From: Bacteroidales bacterium
Lineage (GTDB): Bacteria; Bacteroidota; Bacteroidia; Bacteroidales; P3
Length of the DNA stretch: 64,000 nucleotides
Reading direction: 5' to 3'
NCBI GenBank assembly: GCA_017960475.1
Contig: JAGCZH010000016.1
Span: 1 to 64,000, forward strand
A program made the translations under genes and the position numbers. Shown here piece after piece: positions 18,955 to 27,119 of this stretch; position 1 is the stretch's first letter, and each line of letters begins with the position of its first letter. The notes beneath the pieces were generated by a model. It was not told where the DNA came from. It did not search any database and saw only the letters and a program-made list of their open reading frames with translations.

Positions 18955-20013
18955 CTATCGTTTTTTCAGAGCTTTGCTAATGCTGAACGATAGTTCCATG
19001 AAGGTTATTTTTGAATATGCGTTGCGTTCAATAGCGAATATGGCGTTGTTGAAAGCTTTGTCGAGTCTTTCGATATTGCGTTCGGTAATCATGCTCGGGA
19101 ACGACGCGTTGAATTTATCGTCGCCGAAGTCCATACTTTGCGGCATACCTGCGTTGTTACGCAGAAAGCATTCCCGTATAGCCTGCAGCGAATAGGTGAG
19201 AAACTGTTTCTGCTGTTCACGGTTAAGGGCTGAAATCTCATCCACCCATGTTGAGAGCGACAGCATGTTGAGCTTGAACAGTTGCCTCATCCACACCACA
19301 TAGCTGGAAGCGAACCGCTGCTCCACCTCGGGGCTGATGGCAAGACTCGAGCGCACCGAAGGTATCTTTACCAGCTGAGTGCGGGAAATAACTGTGCTCA
19401 GGAGCTTCTCGCTCTGCTCGGCGACGAGGATTATCAATGTGCGTGGGTCAGGTTCCTCGAGGTTCTTCAGAATCTTGTTGGCGGCCACATCATTAATCTT
19501 CTCTGCCATCCATATTATCACCACCTTGTAGTCGCCCTCGTAGGATTTCAACGACAAAGATCGGACAATATCGTCGGCGTCAAGTTCGCGGATCATGCCC
19601 TGTTTGTTCTCCAAACCCACAAAATCATACCACTGCTCCAATGTGCCCCGCTGATTAAAGCTGTTAAGGAAATCACGGAACTCGGATTGAAACAGCGATG
19701 ACTGCGGTTTCGACACACTCTGTATGGACGCTGTCGGGAAATAGAAGTGCAGGTCGCTATGCGAAAGTTGCTGATATTTAAGGCAGGAAGGGCAGGTACC
19801 ACAGGAGTCGGCGCGCAACACACCATGCTCATGATTGTGGAAGTGTTGGCGATTGCCACAATTCAGGTATTGGGCATAAGCTATGGCTAACGCCAAGCTC
19901 CCCGAAGATGTGCCGCCGAGGAACAATTGGGCGTGGCTCACCCTGCCTGAATCAATAATTTCAGTCAAGCTATTCGCTATAACCTCCTGACCTATAATAT
20001 CTTTAAATTGCAT
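18955..20013 (-). CDS. holB: DNA polymerase III delta-prime subunit
   Basis: The 352-residue product resembles the clamp-loader subunit HolB: MQFKDIIGQEVI at the start, a zinc module (CGTCPSCLKYQQLSHSDLHF), ANKILKNLEEPDPRTLIILV and a sensor-like SRTQLVKIP. The P-loop is degenerate (LGGTSSGSLALA), normal for delta-prime, which does not hydrolyse ATP. It heads the operon-like block running down to rlmN. Confidence 0.92.
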   Translation of the reverse strand: MQFKDIIGQEVIANSLTEIIDSGRVSHAQLFLGGTSSGSLALAIAYAQYLNCGNRQHFHNHEHGVLRADSCGTCPSCLKYQQLSHSDLHFYFPTASIQSVSKPQSSLFQSEFRDFLNSFNQRGTLEQWYDFVGLENKQGMIRELDADDIVRSLSLKSYEGDYKVVIIWMAEKINDVAANKILKNLEEPDPRTLIILVAEQSEKLLSTVISRTQLVKIPSVRSSLAISPEVEQRFASSYVVWMRQLFKLNMLSLSTWVDEISALNREQQKQFLTYSLQAIRECFLRNNAGMPQSMDFGDDKFNASFPSMITERNIERLDKAFNNAIFAIERNAYSKITFMELSFSISKALKKR

Positions 20014-20033
20014 AATACAAACAAATCAAACTA

Positions 20034-20041
20034 CAAAAATA
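20034..20041 (-). promoter_or_regulatory. Promoter -7 box of holB block
   Basis: TATTTTTG on the reverse strand, 21 bases before the holB ATG, fits TAnnTTTG and would give a very short leader. Confidence 0.45.
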
Positions 20042-20215
20042 CTATTTTTTTTTTAATATGGTACAATAATAAATGTCATAGCGAGTAAACGTGCTATGCA
20101 TAGCAAATATAACACATTGTTATTCAAAGGGATTCTCCCGCCATTCACTACTATTAGTTACCCTGCTCTGGCTTTTTAATTATTTTTTGGGAGAGAACAG
20201 AATAGTTGATGACGG

Positions 20216-20339
20216 TAATTTTGCAATCAGAAACAACAAAAACATTTTGCCATTAGAAATGTGTAAAAGATTGGTTGTTATTTAGTTTTATGGATTAATA
20301 ATGGAAACAGGCACCCTCGAAAGGATGCCTGTTTTTTTC
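20216..20339 (+). ncRNA. Candidate small RNA with promoter and terminator
   Basis: In the 385-base gap between two reverse-strand genes, a TAATTTTG -7 box (20216-20223) is followed about 80 bases later by a strong terminator (AACAGGCAcCCT-CGAA-AGGaTGCCTGTT, then T7; 20305-20339), all on the forward strand and with no forward gene. The predicted transcript is about 105 bases. It contains a tiny ORF (MCKRLVVI then stop, ending 20285). A well-spaced -33 box is missing, so this is tentative. Confidence 0.35.
20305..20339 (+). terminator. Intrinsic terminator of the candidate small RNA
   Basis: A 12-base stem with a CGAA tetraloop and a T7 run points to forward-strand transcription ending here. 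Confidence 0.8.
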
Positions 20340-20398
20340 TGTGAGGAATTATCCTGATGAATCACCCCATGAAAGAATATCCTCTCCATTCCCACATC

Positions 20399-22807
20399 TC
20401 ACAACCTGCTTTTCAGCGATTGCAACGGTTTGATGATATAGGGTATATAGTATTGCATAGAAGGTTTCATAGCGCCGTAGTATGCAAGTTGTTCATCCAC
20501 CTGGCGGCGGCACAATGTCTTGAATTGCTGATGTTTGCCAGAGTCACCACAGAAAGCGTAGGCATCCGCGATATCGAAAGTGATTTGCGGATCACAAAGC
20601 ATATCGGGCGGAACAGCGGCACAGGCTGTGTCCAGAAGAGCTCTGGCGTCGGAACCACGGCCAGCCGAGGCAAGCGCCTTGGAGCTGGTGAGAGCGTCAC
20701 GCCAATACTGAAGCAAGAACTCACACGATGTCTCGTCGATATAAACGCCACTCAAAGAATGCCATTGCATTTTGCCGGTCATCAACTCAAAGCTGCGGTC
20801 AAGGTCCACGCTGTCGGCAGAGACGCTGTCGGCGAGGCGGAAACCGATGCCGCATAACTGCATCCGACCGTCAAAGCTGACACGATGGTCGCTGGCGGCA
20901 TAGTGGCTGAAATGGACTGGGAAACAACCCTCGGGGCGGGCTTCGATAATTGTCATCATGCGACGATAAGACCCCTGATTCTCCATAAGTGAGTCTAATC
21001 CACAGAATCTTGTGTCGCGCCGCGCCAACTGATGGGCGATACTCTGACTGTAGTTGTCACTGCCAAGAAGCGACAAGTTGACAATCTGGACATCAGTGCG
21101 ATAGCCTTCCACCTCCTGCAAATACCAAAGAGGGTATGTGTCGTTGTCGGCGAGGGTGAAAAGTATGGCGCCCTGGTCGCACGACTCCAACAAGTTTCGC
21201 GCTGAGTCACAAGCCACATGGCGGCCGCTGCGGTCATGGTCGTCCCAATTCTGAAAGGCCATTAGCAAAGGCACAGCCAGAAGAAGGACACCAGTGGCTG
21301 GCACTAAGGCGGTTTTGCCTTTCGCTTTTTTCCTCACCCATTCTATCAACGCCAAGGCTCCGACACCTATCCATATCGCAAAGGCATAGAACGACAACAC
21401 ATAGGCGTAGTCTCGCTCACGTGGCTCATAAAGAGGATGGTTGAGGTACACCGACAGCAGCACTCCCGAGGAGAGGAACAGCGTCATCACGATCCAGCCC
21501 CACCCTTTGTTACGTTTAAAAGTGGCCACACACCCAACTATTCCCAGCAGCAAAGGCAACATAAAATAGCGGTTGTGGCCGGCGCGGGGCATTGATTCCG
21601 GCAGCGGCTGTGACGAGCCCACATATAGTTTGTCGATGGGGGCTATACCTGTTATAAACTGCCCTTTCTGCAGATTGCCATAACCCTGCCGGTCGTTATA
21701 ACGCCCTGAGAAATTCCACATCAAATAGCGCAAATACATGTATCCCAATTGGTAACCACTGAAGATAACCATATTGTCACCAAACGAAGGCTTATAGTAC
21801 TCCTTGCCGCCGACGTTGACCATTTTTCCGTGACGTCCACACCAATCACTGTAGTATTGCTCAGCATGAGGGCCGCGCTTCCACATGCGCGGGAAAAGCA
21901 TATCCATCTCGGGAGCATAAACAGGTTTGCCGTCACGCCATTGCACTACCGGGGAGTTGTAGCAACGTCCGTAGAGGAGCGGCGCATGCTCATATTGCTC
22001 ACGCGACATATAGGAACGGAAATCCGCCATTGTGCTGGGGTTTCCCATATTTATCGGCGGGTCGGCGGCGGCGCGTATAGGCACAATGGCATAGGGCGAC
22101 ACACCTGCCACAAACAGCACTGCGGCGACAGGCAAAGCTTTCAGAGGGAAGCGCCCCACCTGCCGGCGACGAAGGAAATAGATGACCACCAAAGCCGGTA
22201 TCGTCAACAAGCCAAGCAAATGCACACACAGCGAGAGGCTAAGAAGGAAGATCACTAACAACAGCCACCTTGAGGCGTATGCGGTGTTCTCGCATTGCGA
22301 CCAGCGCACCATTGCCCACACTATCACCGACGAGAAAAGCATGGAGAGGCTGTACACCTCGCTCTCCACCGCCGAGAACCACGCTGTGTCGCAGAACAAG
22401 TAGCATGCAGCCGCGACAAAAGCGGGCAGAAATGTTGTCGTAAGTCGTTTCTCGTCGGACTTGAAAAACAGCGCCACACGCGCCACAGTCCAAAAGAGGA
22501 ACATAGCGGTAAGTCCGCCGGCGACGGCGCTGAGGGCGTTGCTCCACCACGCCACCATCGAGGTGTCGGAGCCGGCAAAAAGCATGAAAATCCTCGCCAT
22601 CAGCTGATACAGCGGCGCTCCCGGGGGATGGCTCACCTGCAGCTTGTAGGAGGTGGCTATGAATTCGCCGCAATCCCAGAAACTCGCCGTAGGCTCCAGG
22701 GTAAGCAGGTATACCACAATACCCAAAAGGCCCACAAGCCATCCAGTAAGGTTGAAAAGAGTCTTTTCCGGAATCCTGATTCTCTTATTTTCTGAGCGAC
22801 TGGACAT
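20399..22807 (-). CDS. DUF2723 / glycosyltransferase family 117 membrane protein
   Basis: The 802-residue product starts at ATG 22807; the longer frame would start at a TTG fused to the lptE stop. It begins with the DUF2723 block GWLVGLLGIVVYLLTLEPTASFWDCGEF, then SHPPGAPLYQLMARIF and many membrane segments to about residue 540, followed by a soluble C-terminal domain containing FTLADNDTYPLWYLQEVEGYR. The family has been associated with protein O-glycosylation in Bacteroidota, placing it in the inner membrane. Family members are often around 1,100 residues, so this one looks short at the C-terminus. It directly follows lptE. Confidence 0.85.
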   Translation of the reverse strand: MSSRSENKRIRIPEKTLFNLTGWLVGLLGIVVYLLTLEPTASFWDCGEFIATSYKLQVSHPPGAPLYQLMARIFMLFAGSDTSMVAWWSNALSAVAGGLTAMFLFWTVARVALFFKSDEKRLTTTFLPAFVAAACYLFCDTAWFSAVESEVYSLSMLFSSVIVWAMVRWSQCENTAYASRWLLLVIFLLSLSLCVHLLGLLTIPALVVIYFLRRRQVGRFPLKALPVAAVLFVAGVSPYAIVPIRAAADPPINMGNPSTMADFRSYMSREQYEHAPLLYGRCYNSPVVQWRDGKPVYAPEMDMLFPRMWKRGPHAEQYYSDWCGRHGKMVNVGGKEYYKPSFGDNMVIFSGYQLGYMYLRYLMWNFSGRYNDRQGYGNLQKGQFITGIAPIDKLYVGSSQPLPESMPRAGHNRYFMLPLLLGIVGCVATFKRNKGWGWIVMTLFLSSGVLLSVYLNHPLYEPRERDYAYVLSFYAFAIWIGVGALALIEWVRKKAKGKTALVPATGVLLLAVPLLMAFQNWDDHDRSGRHVACDSARNLLESCDQGAILFTLADNDTYPLWYLQEVEGYRTDVQIVNLSLLGSDNYSQSIAHQLARRDTRFCGLDSLMENQGSYRRMMTIIEARPEGCFPVHFSHYAASDHRVSFDGRMQLCGIGFRLADSVSADSVDLDRSFELMTGKMQWHSLSGVYIDETSCEFLLQYWRDALTSSKALASAGRGSDARALLDTACAAVPPDMLCDPQITFDIADAYAFCGDSGKHQQFKTLCRRQVDEQLAYYGAMKPSMQYYIPYIIKPLQSLKSRL

Positions 22808-22825
22808 CTGAATAAAGTTTTTCAA

Positions 22826-23338
22826 TCACCAGTTCACCACCGACTTGTTGAAGACATCGTCGCACAACTCACTCACTATCTCGCTCATAAGCCCACTCTC
22901 CACCGAAGAGAAATTCAGCTGTGCGTTATAGTCGCGGTAACGTGAGAAAGTCTGCTCGAAACTGGCGTCGGGGTCGCAGTTGTTGACAAACTTGACCTTT
23001 ATCGTTATTGTCAGCCTGTTCATCGACACCTCGTCTTTCGACGAGAGGGCGGCGGCGCGAGTGGTGTATGCTGTTATCTCGCCGCTGATCTCCAAATCGG
23101 CGGTGCCGCCATTAACGACATTGAGGCTGGTTTGCGACGAGAAGAGATTGCGCAGATCGTCGGTGAGTTTCTGGCTCAGCTGCGGGTTGACGGTAGCGGC
23201 GTAGTTGGGGAATGTGGCCACCGATATTGTCTTCGCGTTGGCAGGAATTGACGCACCGGTAAAAGTGTAGCCGCCCTTGCATGCCGTGAGCGACATAACA
23301 GCGACAGACAGGAATAAAAATATTAATAGTCTCATCAT
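22826..23338 (-). CDS. lptE: LptE-family LPS assembly lipoprotein
   Basis: The 170-residue lipoprotein (SLTAC, Cys20) has the Bacteroidota LptE core: GYTFTGASIPANAKTISVATFPNYAATVNPQLSQ and a C-terminal SEIVSELCDDVFNKSVVNW. It would support LptD at the outer membrane in lipopolysaccharide insertion. Its stop is followed 16 bases later by the GT117 ATG. The sigma-54 regulator and secG that often flank lptE in Bacteroidales are absent here. Confidence 0.85.
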   Translation of the reverse strand: MMRLLIFLFLSVAVMSLTACKGGYTFTGASIPANAKTISVATFPNYAATVNPQLSQKLTDDLRNLFSSQTSLNVVNGGTADLEISGEITAYTTRAAALSSKDEVSMNRLTITIKVKFVNNCDPDASFEQTFSRYRDYNAQLNFSSVESGLMSEIVSELCDDVFNKSVVNW

Positions 23339-23398
23339 AAGGTGAACAGAGATTCTTGTTTCCCGGCAACACGGACCAGAGGCCCGCGCCCAAAGATA

Positions 23399-23569
23399 TC
23401 ACACGTTGTGCGAGTCGTTGTCAATATGTTTCTCGTCCTCCATCTGCCAAAGCATGAAACCAGCCTGTTGTTCCATGTAGGTAAGGACGGCGTGCTTTAT
23501 GTTCAAGTCATTGATGGCGCCGATTTCATTGCAAATCTCGTCTATTTTTTGTTTGATATTATTGTCCAC
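23399..23569 (-). CDS. Small 56-residue protein upstream of lptE
   Basis: A GTG-initiated ORF encodes a hydrophilic helical protein: DNNIKQKIDEICNEIGAIND at the start, a hydrophobic stretch HAVLTYMEQQAGFMLWQMED, and an acidic C-terminus. An in-frame stop lies just upstream, so GTG 23569 is the earliest start. It ends 60 bases before lptE on the same strand, suggesting one transcript. I recognise no family; codon use matches the neighbouring genes. Confidence 0.45.
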   Translation of the reverse strand: MDNNIKQKIDEICNEIGAINDLNIKHAVLTYMEQQAGFMLWQMEDEKHIDNDSHNV

Positions 23570-23681
23570 AGTGTTTTCTCTTTATATTAATAAAAACAAT
23601 TATCCCCCTATTAACGGCGACATCGTGGGATTTATTACATAACCAAACAAAAAAAACCGCCTCTGTTTCACAAAAAAAGAC

Positions 23682-23689
23682 TACCTTTG
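23682..23689 (+). promoter_or_regulatory. Promoter -7 box of ion channel gene
   Basis: TACCTTTG, about 95 bases before the channel ATG, fits TAnnTTTG. Confidence 0.45.
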
Positions 23690-23784
23690 CAAATTATTAC
23701 AACCGTTCAAAACCAACCATCAGCCTCCTTTGACAAAGAGGCCATTGCCCTTTCGGTCCCATAACGTTTAAAGACTATTGTCAC

Positions 23785-24612
23785 ATGAAAAAAACAAAAA
23801 TCAAAAACTTTTTCCTCACCGACACCAAGATGTTGATACTGGTACTCATCAACGTGTTAATAATCTTCCTGCAGGAATGTGGCCTTGAGAACGTTATAAT
23901 GTCTGTCGTCGACATTGCATGCACACTGCTTTTCGTTGTCGAGATGATTACAAAGCAACGTCACTATGGCATGCGCAACTACTGGCGCGACGGTTGGAAT
24001 ATCCTCGATGGTGTCGTGACCATTCTGTCCCTCCCCGCCCTCCTTGTCTATTTCATGCCAGAGCTGGCAGGTGTCAAGATACTTGTCGTTTTCCGAGCCC
24101 TCAGAGTGTTTAAGATGTTCCGTGCCGCCCGCCATTTCCCCAATCTCAAAAAGATATGGAACGGGTTCATGCTGGCGCTGCGGCAGTCGGCGGCATTCCT
24201 CCTTGCCTACATCGTCATCATCTTTGTCGCCGCCATGTTCAACAGCGCGCTCTTCTCCAATGTGGCTCCACAGTATTTCGCCACACCTCTCGACGCTATG
24301 TACGCCGTATTCCAGATGTGCACCGTCGAAGGATGGTACGAGATACCCAACGCCGTCGCCGGCAACATGCCCGTCGTCTGGATGCATTGCATCCGCATCT
24401 ATTTCTGCCTGATACTTATTGGCGGCGGCATCATCGGAATGTCTCTCATCAATTCCATTTTCGTCGACGCTATGGTCGCCGACAACAACGACGACCTCAT
24501 AATACTCCTCCAGGACATCAAGAACAGCAACGACGAACAACGTCGCTCACTCGAGGAAAAAATCGACAACCTTCAAAGCGAAATCAAATCACTGACAGAC
24601 AAAAAGATATAA
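23785..24612 (+). CDS. Voltage-gated cation channel, BacNav-like
   Basis: The 275-residue product has the six-helix Ion_trans layout. S4 carries regularly spaced basic residues (R104, R107, K110, R113, R116 in FRALRVFKMFRAARHF). The pore helix and selectivity filter are CTVEGWYE (180-186), comparable to the TLESWAS/TLEGW filter of bacterial sodium channels. S6 (LILIGGGIIGMSLINSIFVDAM) is followed by an acidic neck and a heptad coiled coil (RRSLEEKIDNLQSEIKSL), as in tetrameric BacNav proteins. It is monocistronic. Sodium selectivity is inference; the single filter glutamate leaves calcium permeation possible. Confidence 0.88.
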   Translation: MKKTKIKNFFLTDTKMLILVLINVLIIFLQECGLENVIMSVVDIACTLLFVVEMITKQRHYGMRNYWRDGWNILDGVVTILSLPALLVYFMPELAGVKILVVFRALRVFKMFRAARHFPNLKKIWNGFMLALRQSAAFLLAYIVIIFVAAMFNSALFSNVAPQYFATPLDAMYAVFQMCTVEGWYEIPNAVAGNMPVVWMHCIRIYFCLILIGGGIIGMSLINSIFVDAMVADNNDDLIILLQDIKNSNDEQRRSLEEKIDNLQSEIKSLTDKKI

Positions 24613-24651
24613 TCATATATCATCCTCTGTATGCATATTTTTGTGATAAAG

Positions 24652-24684
24652 TTGCAAGTGATTGTGTTTTTTTATGTACTTTTG
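24652..24684 (+). promoter_or_regulatory. Promoter of kbl
   Basis: TTG at 24652-24654 and TACTTTTG at 24677-24684 precede the kbl ATG by 47 bases. Confidence 0.55.
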
Positions 24685-24730
24685 TAGTTCGATTGAAAAA
24701 AATATTAATATAATATAAAATATTGTAATC

Positions 24731-25912
24731 ATGTATACTAAGTTTCAAGAACATCTAAAGAAAGAGTTGGCCGACATCGAAGCTGCCGGTCTTTACAAAC
24801 ATGAACGTATCATAGAAAGCCCCCAAGGTGCTGAAATCATGGTGAAAGGCAAAAAATGCCTCAACTTCTGCGCCAACAACTACCTTGGACTCGCCGACAA
24901 CCCCGAGCTTATCGAGGCTGCCAAGAAAGGCATGGACGCTCGCGGCTACGGTATGGCCTCCGTTCGCTTCATCTGCGGTTGCCAGGACCTCCACAAACAA
25001 CTTGAGAAGAAAATCGCCGAATTCTTCGGCACTGAGGACACAATCCTTTACGCCGCCTGCTTCGACGCCAACGGCGGTGTCTTCGAGCCCCTCCTCACCG
25101 AAGAGGACGCCATCATCAGCGACGCCCTCAACCACGCCTCCATCATCGACGGTGTGCGTCTCTGCAAGGCTCAGCGCTACCGCTATGCCAACGCCGATAT
25201 GGCCGACCTCGAGGAACAACTCAAGGCCGCTCAGAAAAACCGCTTCCGTATCATCGTCACCGACGGCGTTTTCTCCATGGACGGCAACGTCTGCCCTCTC
25301 GACAAGATCTATGAGCTCGCCAACAAATACGACGCCATGGTGATGGTCGACGAAAGCCACTCCGCTGGTGTCGTCGGCAAAACCGGCCGCGGTGTCACCG
25401 AGCGCTACAACCTCCGTGGCAAGATAGAGATCCTCACCGGCACATTAGGAAAAGCCTTTGGCGGCGCCATGGGCGGCTTCACCACCGGCAAGAAGGAAAT
25501 CATCGACATGCTGCGTCAGCGCAGCCGTCCCTACCTCTTCTCCAACAGCATGGCTCCCGGCCTCGTGGCCGCTGGTATCCGCATGTTCGAGATGATGAGC
25601 GAGACCAACGCTCTCCAGGACAAGCTGCATGAGAACACCGACTACTTCCTCCGTCGCATGAAAGAGGAAGGCTTCGACTGCAAACCCAGCGAAAGCGCCA
25701 TCTGCGCCGTCATGATCTACGACGCCGCCAAGAGCCAGAAGTATGCTGCCAAAATGCAGGAAGAAGGCATCTTTGTCACCGGATTCTACTACCCCGTGGT
25801 TCCAAAAGGACAAGCCCGTATCCGCGTACAAATCAGCGCCGCACACGAGCATGAGCACCTCGACAAATGCATCGAGGCCTTCAAGAAAGTCCGTAAGGAA
25901 ATCGAAGGCTAA
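24731..25912 (+). CDS. kbl: Glycine C-acetyltransferase (2-amino-3-ketobutyrate CoA ligase)
   Basis: This PLP enzyme cleaves 2-amino-3-oxobutyrate with CoA to glycine and acetyl-CoA, the second step of threonine degradation. The 393-residue product is full length for alpha-oxoamine synthases: LNFCANNYLGLADNP, SVRFICGCQDLHKQLE, VDESHSAGVVG (D207, H210) and the PLP lysine K241 in LTGTLGKAFGG. The first-step enzyme (SDR-type threonine dehydrogenase) is 1.2 kb downstream on the same strand, separated by a strong terminator and an HdeD-like gene, so the two have separate promoters. Confidence 0.96.
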   Translation: MYTKFQEHLKKELADIEAAGLYKHERIIESPQGAEIMVKGKKCLNFCANNYLGLADNPELIEAAKKGMDARGYGMASVRFICGCQDLHKQLEKKIAEFFGTEDTILYAACFDANGGVFEPLLTEEDAIISDALNHASIIDGVRLCKAQRYRYANADMADLEEQLKAAQKNRFRIIVTDGVFSMDGNVCPLDKIYELANKYDAMVMVDESHSAGVVGKTGRGVTERYNLRGKIEILTGTLGKAFGGAMGGFTTGKKEIIDMLRQRSRPYLFSNSMAPGLVAAGIRMFEMMSETNALQDKLHENTDYFLRRMKEEGFDCKPSESAICAVMIYDAAKSQKYAAKMQEEGIFVTGFYYPVVPKGQARIRVQISAAHEHEHLDKCIEAFKKVRKEIEG

Positions 25913-25934
25913 TAACCTAGCCACCATACTTTTC

Positions 25935-25973
25935 GACAAAGGGGCACGCCCGCATAAGGCGCGCCCCTTTGTC
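25935..25973 (+). terminator. Terminator after kbl
   Basis: A GC-rich stem of about 16 pairs (GACAAAGGGGCaCGCC / GGCGcGCCCCTTTGTC) with a 7-base loop lies 20 bases after the stop. The U-tract is short but the stem is strong. Confidence 0.75.
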
Positions 25974-25978
25974 AAAGA

Positions 25979-26109
25979 AAGGTTTAATAGGTTAAAAGGG
26001 GTAAAAAGGTTTAAAAGTTCAAAAGATTTAAAAGGGTACAAGCTCCGGTGGAGCGCGTAGAGCTGATTTGTGCGTGGCGGATTAAAAAGGATAAAAAGGT
26101 TTAAAAGGT
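25979..26109. repeat. GGTTTAAAAGG-type low-complexity repeat
   Basis: Many imperfect units of GGTTAAAAGG/GGTTTAAAAG fill this part of the 416-base gap between kbl and the HdeD-like gene, interrupted by a G+C-richer 40-base segment. It is the same repeat type as upstream of clpX. No gene is seen here. Confidence 0.55.
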
Positions 26110-26112
26110 TCT

Positions 26113-26153
26113 TTCACGATTGACAATTCACCATTCACAAATTTTCAATTTCC
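26113..26153. repeat. 41-bp direct repeat, copy 1
   Basis: This 41-base sequence begins TTCACGATTGACAATTCACC and ends TTTTCAATTTCC. It recurs identically at 26276-26316; within it CAATTCACCATTCAC is internally repetitive. Confidence 0.85.
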
Positions 26154-26275
26154 CTCATGTTGTAGTGCTCTTCGAGCAGAAATCCGACAAATCTAAAAAA
26201 AATCAAACAAATCAGAATTTAAAGATTTGAAAGATTTTGTATTATTTGAAAGATTTCTCGCAAAGCGACTCACCA

Positions 26276-26316
26276 TTCACGATTGACAATTCACCATTCA
26301 CAAATTTTCAATTTCC
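26276..26316. repeat. 41-bp direct repeat, copy 2
   Basis: The second copy ends 12 bases before the start codon of the HdeD-like gene, so it forms most of that gene's immediate 5' region. The 122 bases between the copies are A+T-rich with AAATC/AAAGATTT motifs. Confidence 0.85.
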
Positions 26317-26328
26317 AATTCCCCTCCA

Positions 26329-26919
26329 ATGAAAAAAGTCAACACATATCTTATCATAACAGCCTTGCTCCTTATCATTCTCGGAGCCGTCTGTATCGTC
26401 AACCCCGTAGAGATCTTCCAGTCTATGGCGTGGCTGGTGGGACTTATCATCCTGCTCACCGGTGTTGTCTCTCTCATTTTCGGTCTGCGCGCACAGAAAT
26501 ACCTCCCCAATGCCGGTTCCACAACACTGCTCGCCGCATTCCAGATTTTTGTCGGCATCACCATGCTCTGCAACAATGTGGTCTCCTCGGTAGCCATCAT
26601 CGTGGTGTTCGCCATGTGGGTCATCTTCGAAGGACTTTCGCTCTCAATACTCTCCTTCGACTACAAACGCTCGGGCTACGACAGATGGTGGATCATGCTC
26701 CTGTTCGGTGTATGCAGCATTCTACTGGGATTCCTCGCCATGCGCAAACCCGAGGCAGTGCAGCGCTTTATGGGAATCATGCTCGGTTTCGGCATCTTCG
26801 CCAACGGCATTGAGCGTATTGTGGCGTTCTCGGCGTTGAGACGCATCCAGCACACAGTCCGAGACATGAAAGAAAGCGCCACAGCGCACAATATCGACGA
26901 CATTCAGAATGAAGACTGA
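26329..26919 (+). CDS. HdeD/DUF308-family membrane protein
   Basis: The 196-residue product has six hydrophobic segments and the repeated DUF308 pattern (YLIITALLLIILGAVCIVNP, QSMAWLVGLIILLTGVVSLI, WWIMLLFGVCSILLGFLAM). HdeD of enterobacteria is linked to acid resistance at high cell density; the role in Bacteroidota is unknown. The C-terminus is a polar cytoplasmic tail. No typical promoter is seen; the 41-bp repeat lies directly upstream. Confidence 0.8.
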   Translation: MKKVNTYLIITALLLIILGAVCIVNPVEIFQSMAWLVGLIILLTGVVSLIFGLRAQKYLPNAGSTTLLAAFQIFVGITMLCNNVVSSVAIIVVFAMWVIFEGLSLSILSFDYKRSGYDRWWIMLLFGVCSILLGFLAMRKPEAVQRFMGIMLGFGIFANGIERIVAFSALRRIQHTVRDMKESATAHNIDDIQNED

Positions 26920-26943
26920 CAGCCGCCCTGTGCGGCGGACAAA

Positions 26944-26985
26944 GAAGAGGTGAGAGACTTTTTATTGTTTCCACCTCTTTTTTTA
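26944..26985 (+). terminator. Terminator after HdeD-like gene
   Basis: GAAGAGGTG pairs with CACCTCTTT across an A+T-rich loop, followed by T-rich sequence that also leads into the tdh promoter. Confidence 0.55.
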
Positions 26986-26986
26986 T

Positions 26987-27017
26987 TTTGTCATTTACGA
27001 CAACTTTTGTATTTTTG
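26987..27017 (+). promoter_or_regulatory. Promoter of threonine dehydrogenase gene
   Basis: TTTG at 26987-26990 and TATTTTTG at 27010-27017 with a 19-base gap form a near-ideal Bacteroidota promoter; the leader would be about 95 bases. Confidence 0.7.
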
Positions 27018-27119
27018 TTGGTTGGAAAAAAATCTGTATTATCTCACAACAGCCTGTTTGATTGTGTGTTAATGCAGCAATCACATATTATAGTATAATC
27101 AATAAACAAAACAATAACA

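Noticed and set aside
20091..20285. 64-codon forward ORF as a gene
   Set aside because: It starts upstream of the candidate promoter, has no family resemblance, and only its last eight codons lie in the predicted transcript.
24755..26041. Reverse-strand ORFs opposite kbl
   Set aside because: These are shadows of kbl, a highly conserved forward gene; the products are Val/Gly/Glu-rich and lack starts with promoters.
25979..26109. CRISPR-like array
   Set aside because: Units are 9-11 bases, imperfect and without unique spacers; no cas genes are in the window.
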